Below, piece by piece: positions 35,807-42,219 of a stretch of DNA of 42,219 nucleotides; within the stretch, counting starts at the first letter, position 1, and every line of letters begins with the position of its first letter. Under the pieces are notes generated by a model. The model was not told the origin of the DNA and searched no databases. It saw only the letters and a program-made list of their open reading frames with translations. A program made the position numbers and the translations under genes. The DNA is taken from the NCBI GenBank assembly GCA_001767695.1, contig MELR01000016.1, positions 18,680 through 60,898 of the forward strand, in the 5' to 3' direction. This stretch comes from Actinobacteria bacterium RBG_16_68_21 (GTDB taxonomy: Bacteria; Actinomycetota; Acidimicrobiia; Spongiisociales; UBA11373).

Positions 35807-36474
35807 TCCCGGCGGCGGTCGTATTCGACTGCGATGGGGTGCTCGTCGACTCGGAGCCCCACTCGATCGCCGCCTGGCTCGAGGTGCTCGGCGGCTGGGG
35901 ACACCCGGCGACCGGGGCCGATGTCGCCGGATGCATCGGGCTGGGTTTCGTCCCGACCCACGAAGCGCTGAGTGTGGTGGCCCCGCTCCCGTCTCCCGAC
36001 ATCGTGTGGCCCACGTTGCTCGCCGCCCTCGAGCGTTCTTTCCGGGGCGGCCTGGAGGTCTTCGACGACGCGGTGGCTGTGGTCGACGAGTGTATGGCGC
36101 GCCGGGTGCCGATGGCGGTGGTGTCGGCGAGCCCCCGCGCCCGCCTCGATCTCACTCTCGCCGCCGCCGGGCTGGCCGGGCGGTTCGGCGTCTCCGTCGC
36201 CGGGGACGAGGTTCCGCACCCGAAACCGGCTCCCGACGGCTACCTGGCTGCGGCCGTCGGACTGGGGATGGCGGCCGGGGCCTGCGTGGCGGTGGAGGAC
36301 AGTCCGGCGGGGGTTCGATCCGCCGCTGCCGCCGGCATGCGCGTGGTGGCGGTGGTTCGGCCCGGGGCCGACGGGGAGTCTCTCGAGGCCGCCGGGGCGA
36401 CGGTCGTGGCGCAGCTCACGTCCGAACTGGTGCTCGGATTCGGTGCCGGGCACGGCGAGTCGGGTAGCCGGTAA
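35803..36474 (+). CDS. HAD-superfamily phosphatase, beta-phosphoglucomutase/GPH-like
   Basis: A 223-residue HAD enzyme with cap C1: VVFDCDGVLVDSEP (nucleophile Asp and acid Asp), VSASPRARLDL (motif II Ser), HPKPAPDGYLAA (motif III Lys), AVEDSPAGVRSAAAAGM (motif IV Asp). Such enzymes remove phosphate from sugar phosphates or phosphoglycolate; specificity cannot be read. GTG at 35803 overlaps gatB by 4 bp. The last codons run into a heptamer repeat. Confidence 0.88.
   Translation: MIPAAVVFDCDGVLVDSEPHSIAAWLEVLGGWGHPATGADVAGCIGLGFVPTHEALSVVAPLPSPDIVWPTLLAALERSFRGGLEVFDDAVAVVDECMARRVPMAVVSASPRARLDLTLAAAGLAGRFGVSVAGDEVPHPKPAPDGYLAAAVGLGMAAGACVAVEDSPAGVRSAAAAGMRVVAVVRPGADGESLEAAGATVVAQLTSELVLGFGAGHGESGSR
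36461..36474. repeat. Two heptamer units CGGGTAG/CCGGTAA
   Basis: CGGGTAG-CCGGTAA, forming the last codons and stop of the HAD gene; its end also overlaps the -10 box of the next gene. Related to the GCGGGTA/GCCGGTA units at 19763. Confidence 0.4.
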
Positions 36475-36477
36475 CTT
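36472..36477 (+). promoter_or_regulatory. Putative leaderless -10 box for the SDR gene
   Basis: TAACTT, 7 nt before the ATG at 36485. Confidence 0.45.
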
Positions 36478-36484
36478 CCTGCTG

Positions 36485-37465
36485 ATGCACTACTTCGTGA
36501 CCGGGGCCACGGGTTTCCTCGGCGGGCACCTCACGGTGCGGCTTCTCGACGTCGGCCACCAGGTCACCGCTCTGGTGACCGACCGCGACGAAGCGCGGGA
36601 GATCGCCGCATACGGGGTGCGTCCCCACGTCGGCAGCGTCGTCGAAAAGGAGACCGTGCGGCGGGGCATGCGAGGCGCCGATGGAGTGTTTCACATCGCC
36701 GGCAGCAGGCTCGGCTTCTTGGATCGAGCAACCGCCGAGGCCGTCAACGTGGATGGCACCCGTAACGTGCTCGAGCTGGTGCGCGAGCTCGGGATCCCCA
36801 AGGTGATCCACACGAGCACGCTCTCGGTGTACTCCGACACGCACGGGGAAGTCGTCGACGAGTCGTACCGTTTCACCGGGAAGCACCTCACCGACTATGA
36901 CCGGATGCGGGCCCGGGCGCATTACGAGGTGGCCCTCCCGATGATGCAGGCGGGCGTGCCCGGGGTCATCCTGCTTCCCGGAGCGATGTACGGCCCTCAC
37001 GACAACAGCGTGATGGCCGGGCTATTGGGTCGATTCCTCCTCGGCCACGTGCACGTGGTCGCCGCCGCCACCGCCTACTGCTGGGCGCACGTCTCCGATG
37101 TCGCCCAGGCTCACGTGCTCGCCATGGAGTTCGGCCGGCCGGGAGAGCAGTACATCGTGGGTGGCGCCCCCCACACCGTGCGGGCAGTACTCGCCGAGGC
37201 AGGGAAGCTCGTCGGCAGGACGCGGTTCCCGGTCCCCGTGCCGTCGTGGCTGGTGCGGCCGATCGCCTCGGTGGTGCGCGCCGGGGCAACGATCGTCCCG
37301 GCGTGGCGGCCCGCTGCGCATCGGCTGCGGGTCGCCACCGGCGTCACGTATCTCGGGGACGACGCCAAGGCGCGCGCCGAACTCGGCTTCGCCCCCCGTC
37401 CTCTGGCGGAGGGGCTTCCCGACGCGGTGGAGTGGCTGCTGCGGGATATGTTCGAGGCGGCTTAG
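36485..37465 (+). CDS. NAD-dependent epimerase/dehydratase family protein (extended SDR)
   Basis: A 326-residue extended SDR, closest in feel to the dihydroflavonol-reductase/hopanoid-associated (HpnA-like) group. VTGATGFLGGHLTVRLL binds NAD(P); GVFHIAG, NVDGTRNVLELVREL and HTSTLSVYSD are typical. The active-site YxxxK appears as Tyr138-Asp-Arg-Met-Arg142, so the Lys is Arg. That change would weaken cofactor hydride transfer in most SDRs; it may still bind nucleotide. Substrate unknown. The upstream open frame is inside the HAD gene and not counted. Confidence 0.85.
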   Translation: MHYFVTGATGFLGGHLTVRLLDVGHQVTALVTDRDEAREIAAYGVRPHVGSVVEKETVRRGMRGADGVFHIAGSRLGFLDRATAEAVNVDGTRNVLELVRELGIPKVIHTSTLSVYSDTHGEVVDESYRFTGKHLTDYDRMRARAHYEVALPMMQAGVPGVILLPGAMYGPHDNSVMAGLLGRFLLGHVHVVAAATAYCWAHVSDVAQAHVLAMEFGRPGEQYIVGGAPHTVRAVLAEAGKLVGRTRFPVPVPSWLVRPIASVVRAGATIVPAWRPAAHRLRVATGVTYLGDDAKARAELGFAPRPLAEGLPDAVEWLLRDMFEAA

Positions 37466-37545
37466 GCGGCCAGTCGTCGTCGATGGTTGGCCAATTGCGT
37501 ATCGACCGGCCCCACGCGCTAGAAATGCCCGCACAGGAGGTCCAC

Positions 37546-40074
37546 TTGGAAGCCAGCGAGCGCGATCGACTCACCCAGGACGAAGCCAGGGCGCGGGCAG
37601 CGCAGATATCGAACGTCTCGTATCGCCTCGATCTCGATCTTGAGGCGGGGGCGAAGACCTTCCGTGGCGACGTCACCATCGCCTTCGACCACAAGGGCGG
37701 CGGCACGTTTCTGGAGTTCCTCGGCGGAAATGTCGACCGGATGCTCATCAACGGGGAGGTCGTCGAGCCGGTCCGCCACGGATCGCGACTGCTGCTCACC
37801 GCGTCACAACTGGCCGGTCACAACGAGATCCGGGTGGTCTACGAGCGGGCCTACGACCACACCGGTGAGGGCCTCCATCAGTTCATCGATCCGAGCGATG
37901 GCGCCGAGTACCTCTACTCGCAGTTCGAGCCCTATTCGGCTCACCGCCTCATGCCCTGTTTCGACCAGCCCGATCTCAAGGCGACCTACGACATCACCAT
38001 CACCGCGCCGGCGCAGTGGACGGTGGTGACTTCGGCGCCCGAAATCGACCGTGAGGACGTGCCGGGGAGTCGCAACCGGCGGACCTTCGCCACCACGGTC
38101 CCCTTCTCCACCTATCTGCTTTCGGTGGTGGCCGGGGAGTACGCCTCGGTGGGGGACGACCACGAGGGGATCGCCCTGGGGATGCATGCCCGGGCATCAC
38201 TCATGCCCCACCTCGACTCGGCTCATCTGTTTGCTCTGTCCAAGCGACTCCTCGATCACTACGGCACCTTGTTCTCCGAGCCCTATCCCTTCGGCAAGCT
38301 CGACCAGGTCTTCGTCCCCGAGTTCAACTGGGGTGGGATGGAGAACGTGGCGAACATCACCTACACGGACACCGTCATCTTCCGGGATCCGCCGACCGAG
38401 GATCAGCTCTTGCGCCGGGATGAGTACTTCGCGCACGAGATCGCCCACATGTGGTTCGGAGATCTCGTCACGATGCAGTGGTGGAACGACGTCTGGCTCA
38501 ACGAGTCGTTCGCGTCATTCGTCGCCTACCTGGCCCTCGATGCTCTCGGCGGCTATCCGACGATCTGGCAGGACTTCAACTACCGCATGAAGCTCTGGGC
38601 TTACCGGGAGGATCAGCTTCCGACCACCCACCGGATCGCCGACGAAGTACCCAGTACCGACGAGACGTTCCTCAACTTCGACGGGATCTCCTACGGGAAG
38701 GGTGCCGCGGTCCTCCGGCAATTGGTCGCCGCCATCGGGACGGAGGGTTTCCGGGACGGGCTGCGCACCTACTTCCGGCGCCACCGCTTCGGCAATGCGA
38801 CCCTGGCCGACTTCCTGGCCGCCCTCCAGGAAGGCAGCGGTCTCGATCTGGTCAAGTGGGGGGCGCGCTGGCTGACGACAGCGTCGGTGAACACCATCGC
38901 CGCCTCCTGGCGGGAGACGGACGGCGTCGTGGCCGGCCTCGACCTGCGGCAGACCGCCTCCGACGACCATCCGGTCCTCCGTCCCCACCACATCGAGGTG
39001 GCGGTCGTGGACCGCGCCGACCGGATGACGGTGTACCCGGCGATGATCGACGGGGTGACCGCCACGGTCCCCGAGGCGGCCGGTATCGCCGTTCCGGCGT
39101 TTCTCTTCCCCAACTACGGCGATTACGGGTATTTCAAGGTCGCTCTCGACCCGGCGTCGGTCGCCTACGCCGAGTCCCGCCTCGGTGAGGTCGGCGAGCC
39201 GCTGCTCCGCCAGCAGGTGTGGTCGTCGCTGTGGGAGATGGTCAGGGATGCCCAACTCGCCTCTACCCGCTACCTGCGGCTGGTGGCCACCCACCTCCCC
39301 GGGGAGGCCTCGATGCCGGTCGTGCAGATGATCACCGCCACCGTCGCCGGTGCGATCGGACGCTACGTCCCCGAGAGCGAGATCGAGGCCGAGTCCTCCC
39401 GCTTCGTGGCGACGGCGGCGGCAGCGCTGCGATCGGATCCGACCGGTGATCGCGGCGTGCTCTGGGCGCGGGCGCTCATCGCCGCGGTACGGACCGAGGG
39501 GGATGCGCGGACCGCTGCCGGGATCGTCGACGATCCGCCGGACGGCCTGGCCATCGACCAGGACATGAGATGGGCCGTGGCGGTCAAGTGGGCTTCGCTC
39601 GGCCTCGAGGGGGATGTCGCTCGCATCGCCGCCGAGAGGTCACGGGACGACTCCGACCGGGGAGATCGGGCTGTGGCGACCGCGGATGCCTCCCGTCCCG
39701 ACCTCGCCGCCAAGCAGGAGGTGTGGGAGAGGCTCCACAGCAACGGGTACGGGTCACTCGCCCTGGCCCGGGCCGCCGCTTCGGGATTCTGGCGCCGCTC
39801 GCAAGCGGCGATGCTCGAACAGTTCGTCGATCCGTTCTTCGCCGGGCTCCCCGGGGTGTTCGAAGACTGGGAGGCGGAGGCCGCCAGGTCGTACTTCCGG
39901 GCGTTCTTCCCCGACTACCTGATCGACACTGCGACGAGGGACCGCATCGCCGGGTTGCTCGCCGATCCCGGCGTCGGTTCGATGCTGCGGCGGATGCTCA
40001 TCGAGACGGACGACGACATTCGCCGGGCCCTGGCCTGCCGCGGCTTGGTGGAGTCGGTGTCGTTGCAGGCGTGA
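37546..40074 (+). CDS. pepN: M1-family aminopeptidase N
   Basis: An 842-residue zinc aminopeptidase that trims N-terminal residues from peptides in the cytosol. N-terminal beta domain (VSYRLDLDLEAGAKTFRGDV), exopeptidase motif GGMENVANITY, zinc site His297-Glu-Ile-Ala-His301 with Glu320 (HEIAHMWFGDLVTMQWWNDV and WLNESFAS), the YGKGAAVL segment, and a C-terminal helical ERAP1-like domain to the end. I place the start at TTG 37546, since AGGAGG lies 5 nt before it. An in-frame ATG at 37525 has no ribosome site and is the alternative. No signal peptide, so intracellular. Confidence 0.93.
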   Translation: MEASERDRLTQDEARARAAQISNVSYRLDLDLEAGAKTFRGDVTIAFDHKGGGTFLEFLGGNVDRMLINGEVVEPVRHGSRLLLTASQLAGHNEIRVVYERAYDHTGEGLHQFIDPSDGAEYLYSQFEPYSAHRLMPCFDQPDLKATYDITITAPAQWTVVTSAPEIDREDVPGSRNRRTFATTVPFSTYLLSVVAGEYASVGDDHEGIALGMHARASLMPHLDSAHLFALSKRLLDHYGTLFSEPYPFGKLDQVFVPEFNWGGMENVANITYTDTVIFRDPPTEDQLLRRDEYFAHEIAHMWFGDLVTMQWWNDVWLNESFASFVAYLALDALGGYPTIWQDFNYRMKLWAYREDQLPTTHRIADEVPSTDETFLNFDGISYGKGAAVLRQLVAAIGTEGFRDGLRTYFRRHRFGNATLADFLAALQEGSGLDLVKWGARWLTTASVNTIAASWRETDGVVAGLDLRQTASDDHPVLRPHHIEVAVVDRADRMTVYPAMIDGVTATVPEAAGIAVPAFLFPNYGDYGYFKVALDPASVAYAESRLGEVGEPLLRQQVWSSLWEMVRDAQLASTRYLRLVATHLPGEASMPVVQMITATVAGAIGRYVPESEIEAESSRFVATAAAALRSDPTGDRGVLWARALIAAVRTEGDARTAAGIVDDPPDGLAIDQDMRWAVAVKWASLGLEGDVARIAAERSRDDSDRGDRAVATADASRPDLAAKQEVWERLHSNGYGSLALARAAASGFWRRSQAAMLEQFVDPFFAGLPGVFEDWEAEAARSYFRAFFPDYLIDTATRDRIAGLLADPGVGSMLRRMLIETDDDIRRALACRGLVESVSLQA

Positions 40075-40133
40075 GGTGGTCTGCGGGGCGGGATCGGCGC
40101 GGCGTCTTCTGGTTCGATCGGACCTGGCGCGTT

Positions 40134-40139
40134 TAACCT
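40134..40139 (+). promoter_or_regulatory. Putative leaderless -10 box for the 74-residue membrane protein
   Basis: TAACCT, 6 nt before the ATG at 40146. Confidence 0.5.
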
Positions 40140-40145
40140 GATCGG

Positions 40146-40370
40146 ATGCTCACGGTCCTGGCGCAGATCCCGGACGACCTTCCGGAGCGGGCCGGCGAGA
40201 TCGCCGATCAGGTGAAGGCCAACCCCGTGCTCCTGGCGATGCTCGTCGGCATCGGCGTGATCACCGCCTTCATCTTCTTCTGGGGAATCATCAAGCAGGC
40301 TTTCAAGGCGGCGATCTTTGGCGGGCTGCTCAGCGCCGCTGCCTGGTACTGGTACTTCAACATCAAGTAG
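40146..40370 (+). CDS. Small membrane protein, unknown
   Basis: A 74-residue protein: an amphipathic start (LAQIPDDLPERAGEIADQVK), a membrane segment (about residues 28-48, LLAMLVGIGVITAFIFFWGI), a basic turn, and a second hydrophobic stretch ending in AAWYWYFNIK. A real gene on the evidence of its promoter and composition; no function known. The aromatic C-terminus YWYFN suggests a membrane interface. Confidence 0.65.
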   Translation: MLTVLAQIPDDLPERAGEIADQVKANPVLLAMLVGIGVITAFIFFWGIIKQAFKAAIFGGLLSAAAWYWYFNIK

Positions 40371-40448
40371 CGGGATCGCGCCGGTAGGTCCAGGAATCCT
40401 CGGAAGCGCGGCCGCCGTTTCCGCTCGGGTCGGCTGCGACGCCGGGAC

Positions 40449-40901
40449 TCACAGCACGTTGAGTATCCAGCCCACTCCCAGTCCGTAGAGCCCGGCGACG
40501 ACGTCGTCGGCGGTGATGCCCAGGCTGCCGGGCAGCCGCTCTGCCGCCGGTACTCCCGGCAAGATCTTGAAGATGTCGGCGGCTCGGGCGATGACAAGGG
40601 CCACGATCCACGGGATCCCGTGCAGTCCGATCAGGGCGACCAGCGTGCCGGCCGTCTCGTCGATGCACACCCAGCCCGGGTCGGCGTGGTCGGCGGCGAA
40701 GGGTGCCGCCGCCCACAATGACGTGGCGATTGCGGTCGCGGCGACCACCGCTCCCAGCCACCACCGGGCATCCACCGCCAGCAGCCCGCCGCCGATGGCC
40801 GCGCCGAGGGCCGCCCCAAAGGTGCCGGCTCCCGAATCGCTCCGCCACAGGCGGCGCGGAATCAGGCCAAGGCCGAACGAGGAGGCGACGATCCGGCGCA
40901 T
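40449..40901 (-). CDS. pgpA: Phosphatidylglycerophosphatase A family protein
   Basis: A 150-residue membrane phosphatase that would make phosphatidylglycerol from its phosphate. DPGWVCIDETAGTLVALIGL is the family signature (acidic catalytic residues), with three to four membrane segments, KILPGVPAAERLPGSLGITA and ADDVVAGLYGLGVGWILN at the end. The ATG at 40901 has TACCCT 7 nt upstream; the frame is open to 40961 but without a promoter fit. N-terminal RRIVASSFGLGLIPRRLW fits the family. Confidence 0.87.
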   Translation of the reverse strand: MRRIVASSFGLGLIPRRLWRSDSGAGTFGAALGAAIGGGLLAVDARWWLGAVVAATAIATSLWAAAPFAADHADPGWVCIDETAGTLVALIGLHGIPWIVALVIARAADIFKILPGVPAAERLPGSLGITADDVVAGLYGLGVGWILNVL

Positions 40902-40908
40902 CGGGGCG

Positions 40909-40914
40909 AGGGTA
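40909..40914 (-). promoter_or_regulatory. Putative leaderless -10 box for pgpA
   Basis: TACCCT on the minus strand, 7 nt before the ATG at 40901. Confidence 0.45.
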
Positions 40915-41011
40915 GGGCCGAATGGCGGCCGACCCACCGTCTTTCGCCACACGACGATCATCGATTGCGGGCGTACCTTCGCCCGATATCGCCTAGGGAA
41001 TGGGAGGGAGC

Positions 41012-41587
41012 ATGGAGCTGAGTTCGCGGGAGACCTGGACGGTGATTCATGGACTCGTCCTCGGTACGGTGTTCTTGCTCGCGTTCGGGGGTGGTCTCGC
41101 CGGCTTGTGGAGCCTGAGACCCGGATTCCTCACCGCGGCGGGGATCAAGGAGCGGATGCGCCGTCTCTACGTGGGGACGTGGGTCATGGGTGTCACCGCG
41201 CTGTTGACGGTGATCACCGGCACCTGGATCGTCTACCCGTGGTACCGGGTGAAGCTGGCCGCGGTCGGTGACAGTGCCTTCGCGGGATGCGCCGGCTTGG
41301 TTGTCCCCGGAGCGACCTGCTCGCCGCGGGACTTCCTCCTGTCTGATGTCTCGGGGCACACCGAGACCTGGCACGAGTTCGGGATGGAGTGGAAGGAGCA
41401 CATCTCCTGGGCCGCCCCCATCCTGGCCATCACCGCGGCGTTCCTCGTGACGTACTACGGCCCCCGGCTGATCAGCCGGAAGTGGCTGCGCATGGCGGTG
41501 ATCGTCATGTTCGTCGCCGCATTCGCCGCAGCCGTCGTAGGAGGGGCCTTCGGTGCGTTCCTCAACAAAGTCGCCCCGATCATCTGA
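41012..41587 (+). CDS. Four-span membrane protein, unknown
   Basis: A 191-residue protein with four membrane segments (about 8-32, 55-78, 130-150, 158-182). Between the second and third lies an outer loop with two Cys (FAGCAGLVVPGATCSPRDF) and several His (SGHTETWHEF, EWKEHISWAAP); another His is in the first membrane segment (TVIHGLVLG). Paired His across membrane segments can bind haem in b-type cytochromes, so an electron-transfer role is possible but unproven. GGAGG lies just before the ATG at 41012; an ATG at 41000 is the alternative. First gene of a three-gene membrane unit. Confidence 0.7.
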   Translation: MELSSRETWTVIHGLVLGTVFLLAFGGGLAGLWSLRPGFLTAAGIKERMRRLYVGTWVMGVTALLTVITGTWIVYPWYRVKLAAVGDSAFAGCAGLVVPGATCSPRDFLLSDVSGHTETWHEFGMEWKEHISWAAPILAITAAFLVTYYGPRLISRKWLRMAVIVMFVAAFAAAVVGGAFGAFLNKVAPII

Positions 41588-41601
41588 GGAGAGCCATCTA
41601 C

Positions 41602-41985
41602 ATGACAACCATGAAGCATCGAGATGAGGGGATCGCTCCGGAGCTGGCTGCTCTGGGTCTGCCGGACAAGCCCGATGGCCCCGGCGCCGCGGCGATGATC
41701 GCCGCCGGGGTGGGCGTGTTCACCCTCGGCCTCTTGACGACGCTGGCGGAGTTCTGGACCGGACTCAGTGGGTTCCTGGCCGACTTCCAGGGCTCGCGCG
41801 GGGTCGGTGGCCTGGCCGGGAAGAGCACGTTGGCGATCGTCGCCTGGCTGGTGTGCTGGGGGGTCCTGGCGCTGCTCTGGAGGGGAAAGGACTTCGACCT
41901 GAAGCTGGCTTTCCGAATCGGACTGGTGCTGGGAGCGCTCGGAGCGCTCTTGACGTTCCCGCCGTTCTTCACGCTGTTCGCATGA
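41602..41985 (+). CDS. Three-span membrane protein, unknown
   Basis: A 127-residue protein with a soluble N-terminus (KHRDEGIAPELAALGLPDKP) and three membrane segments (about 33-56, 75-95, 103-125), the last with LTFPPFFTLFA. GAGGAG about 9 nt before the ATG supports the start. Between two other small membrane genes: 14 bp after the first, overlapping the next by 4 bp. Confidence 0.72.
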   Translation: MTTMKHRDEGIAPELAALGLPDKPDGPGAAAMIAAGVGVFTLGLLTTLAEFWTGLSGFLADFQGSRGVGGLAGKSTLAIVAWLVCWGVLALLWRGKDFDLKLAFRIGLVLGALGALLTFPPFFTLFA

Positions 41986-42203
41986 GTGAATCGGCGGCAG
42001 ATCGTGGAGCTGCGATCGCCACCGGCGTCGGCGTCGGTCTGATCGTCCTGATGGTCACCTGGCTGGTCGGCAACCGGATCACGGCAGTGCTGGTGGGTCC
42101 GCCCGTCGGGCCTACCGTGGCGATCTGCCTGGCGGTGGTCGCCGGAGCGATCACCACGGTCATCATGAGCCGCCGACTGGTCGCCTCCATGGCAGACCAC
42201 TGA
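41982..42203 (+). CDS. Two-span membrane protein, unknown
   Basis: A 73-residue protein: short polar start (MSESAADRGA), two membrane segments (about 10-32 and 42-62) and a basic end (SRRLVASMADH). It starts inside the stop of the previous gene. The three genes from 41012 probably make a small membrane complex; what lies after 42203 is outside the window. Confidence 0.65.
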   Translation: MSESAADRGAAIATGVGVGLIVLMVTWLVGNRITAVLVGPPVGPTVAICLAVVAGAITTVIMSRRLVASMADH

Positions 42204-42219
42204 GCAAGGCGAGTCGGCC

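Noticed and set aside
37246-37545. N-terminal extension of the aminopeptidase
   Set aside because: Overlaps the SDR gene and reads as low-complexity Arg/Gly/Ala; the TTG with AGGAGG or the ATG at 37525 gives the usual length.

Overview
The window is high-GC DNA (roughly two thirds G+C or more by eye), densely coded, with many GTG starts. It looks like the chromosome of a deep-branching actinobacterium, perhaps Acidimicrobiia-like. Supporting signs are a nickel superoxide dismutase with its maturation protease, a MurA carrying Asp in place of the catalytic Cys, and an iscS-mnmA-ligA...gatCAB gene order like that of mycobacteria. Many transcription units also appear leaderless: a TANNNT -10 box lies 6-7 nt before the start codon. 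This assignment is inference; no rRNA or tRNA gene is present to test it.

Layout. 1-3450: a penicillin acylase cut by the left edge, sodX/sodN in divergent orientation, and murJ. 3588-7036: two interleaved ABC exporters (ATPase, permease, ATPase, permease) on the minus strand. 7049-7642: a MerR-like HTH/coiled-coil protein, divergent from the next block. 7763-13060: a nine-gene bacterial microcompartment (BMC) operon with an RpiB-like isomerase, a DeoC-like aldolase, a CoA-acylating aldehyde dehydrogenase, two BMC-T, one BMC-H and three BMC-P shell proteins. 13108-18001: a lipoprotein, 6-phosphogluconolactonase, an alpha/beta hydrolase, a polyphosphate kinase-Nudix fusion and a second, canonical RpiB. 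18070-23190: murA, an Nfu-type Fe-S protein, meaB, an enoyl-CoA hydratase, an SRPBCC protein and an anchored hydrolase. 23258-29118: cysteine desulfurase, mnmA, ligA, a Usp-like/CBS protein and a GNAT. 29570-32534: dapC-dapD-dapE. 32604-36474: gatC-gatA-gatB and a HAD phosphatase. 36485-42203: an SDR, an M1 aminopeptidase, pgpA and several small membrane proteins.

The BMC operon is the most interesting system. It matches the sugar-phosphate type (DeoC plus RpiB) known from BMC surveys, and its shell proteins resemble, from memory, those of the Haliangium ochraceum model shell. All three enzymes start with an amphipathic helix that looks like an encapsulation peptide. The compartment RpiB lacks the catalytic Cys, which is Asp here, while the housekeeping RpiB 9.5 kb away keeps it. 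The aldolase has a Cys-rich segment between its targeting helix and its barrel. No phosphotransacylase or alcohol dehydrogenase is encoded. The promoter carries a perfect inverted repeat over its -10 box, next to a divergent HTH gene. The true substrate is therefore open.

A second theme is a family of 7-bp-period tandem repeats at gene junctions. No intergenic gap exceeds 300 bases. I saw no CRISPR array, insertion sequence, tRNA or rRNA.
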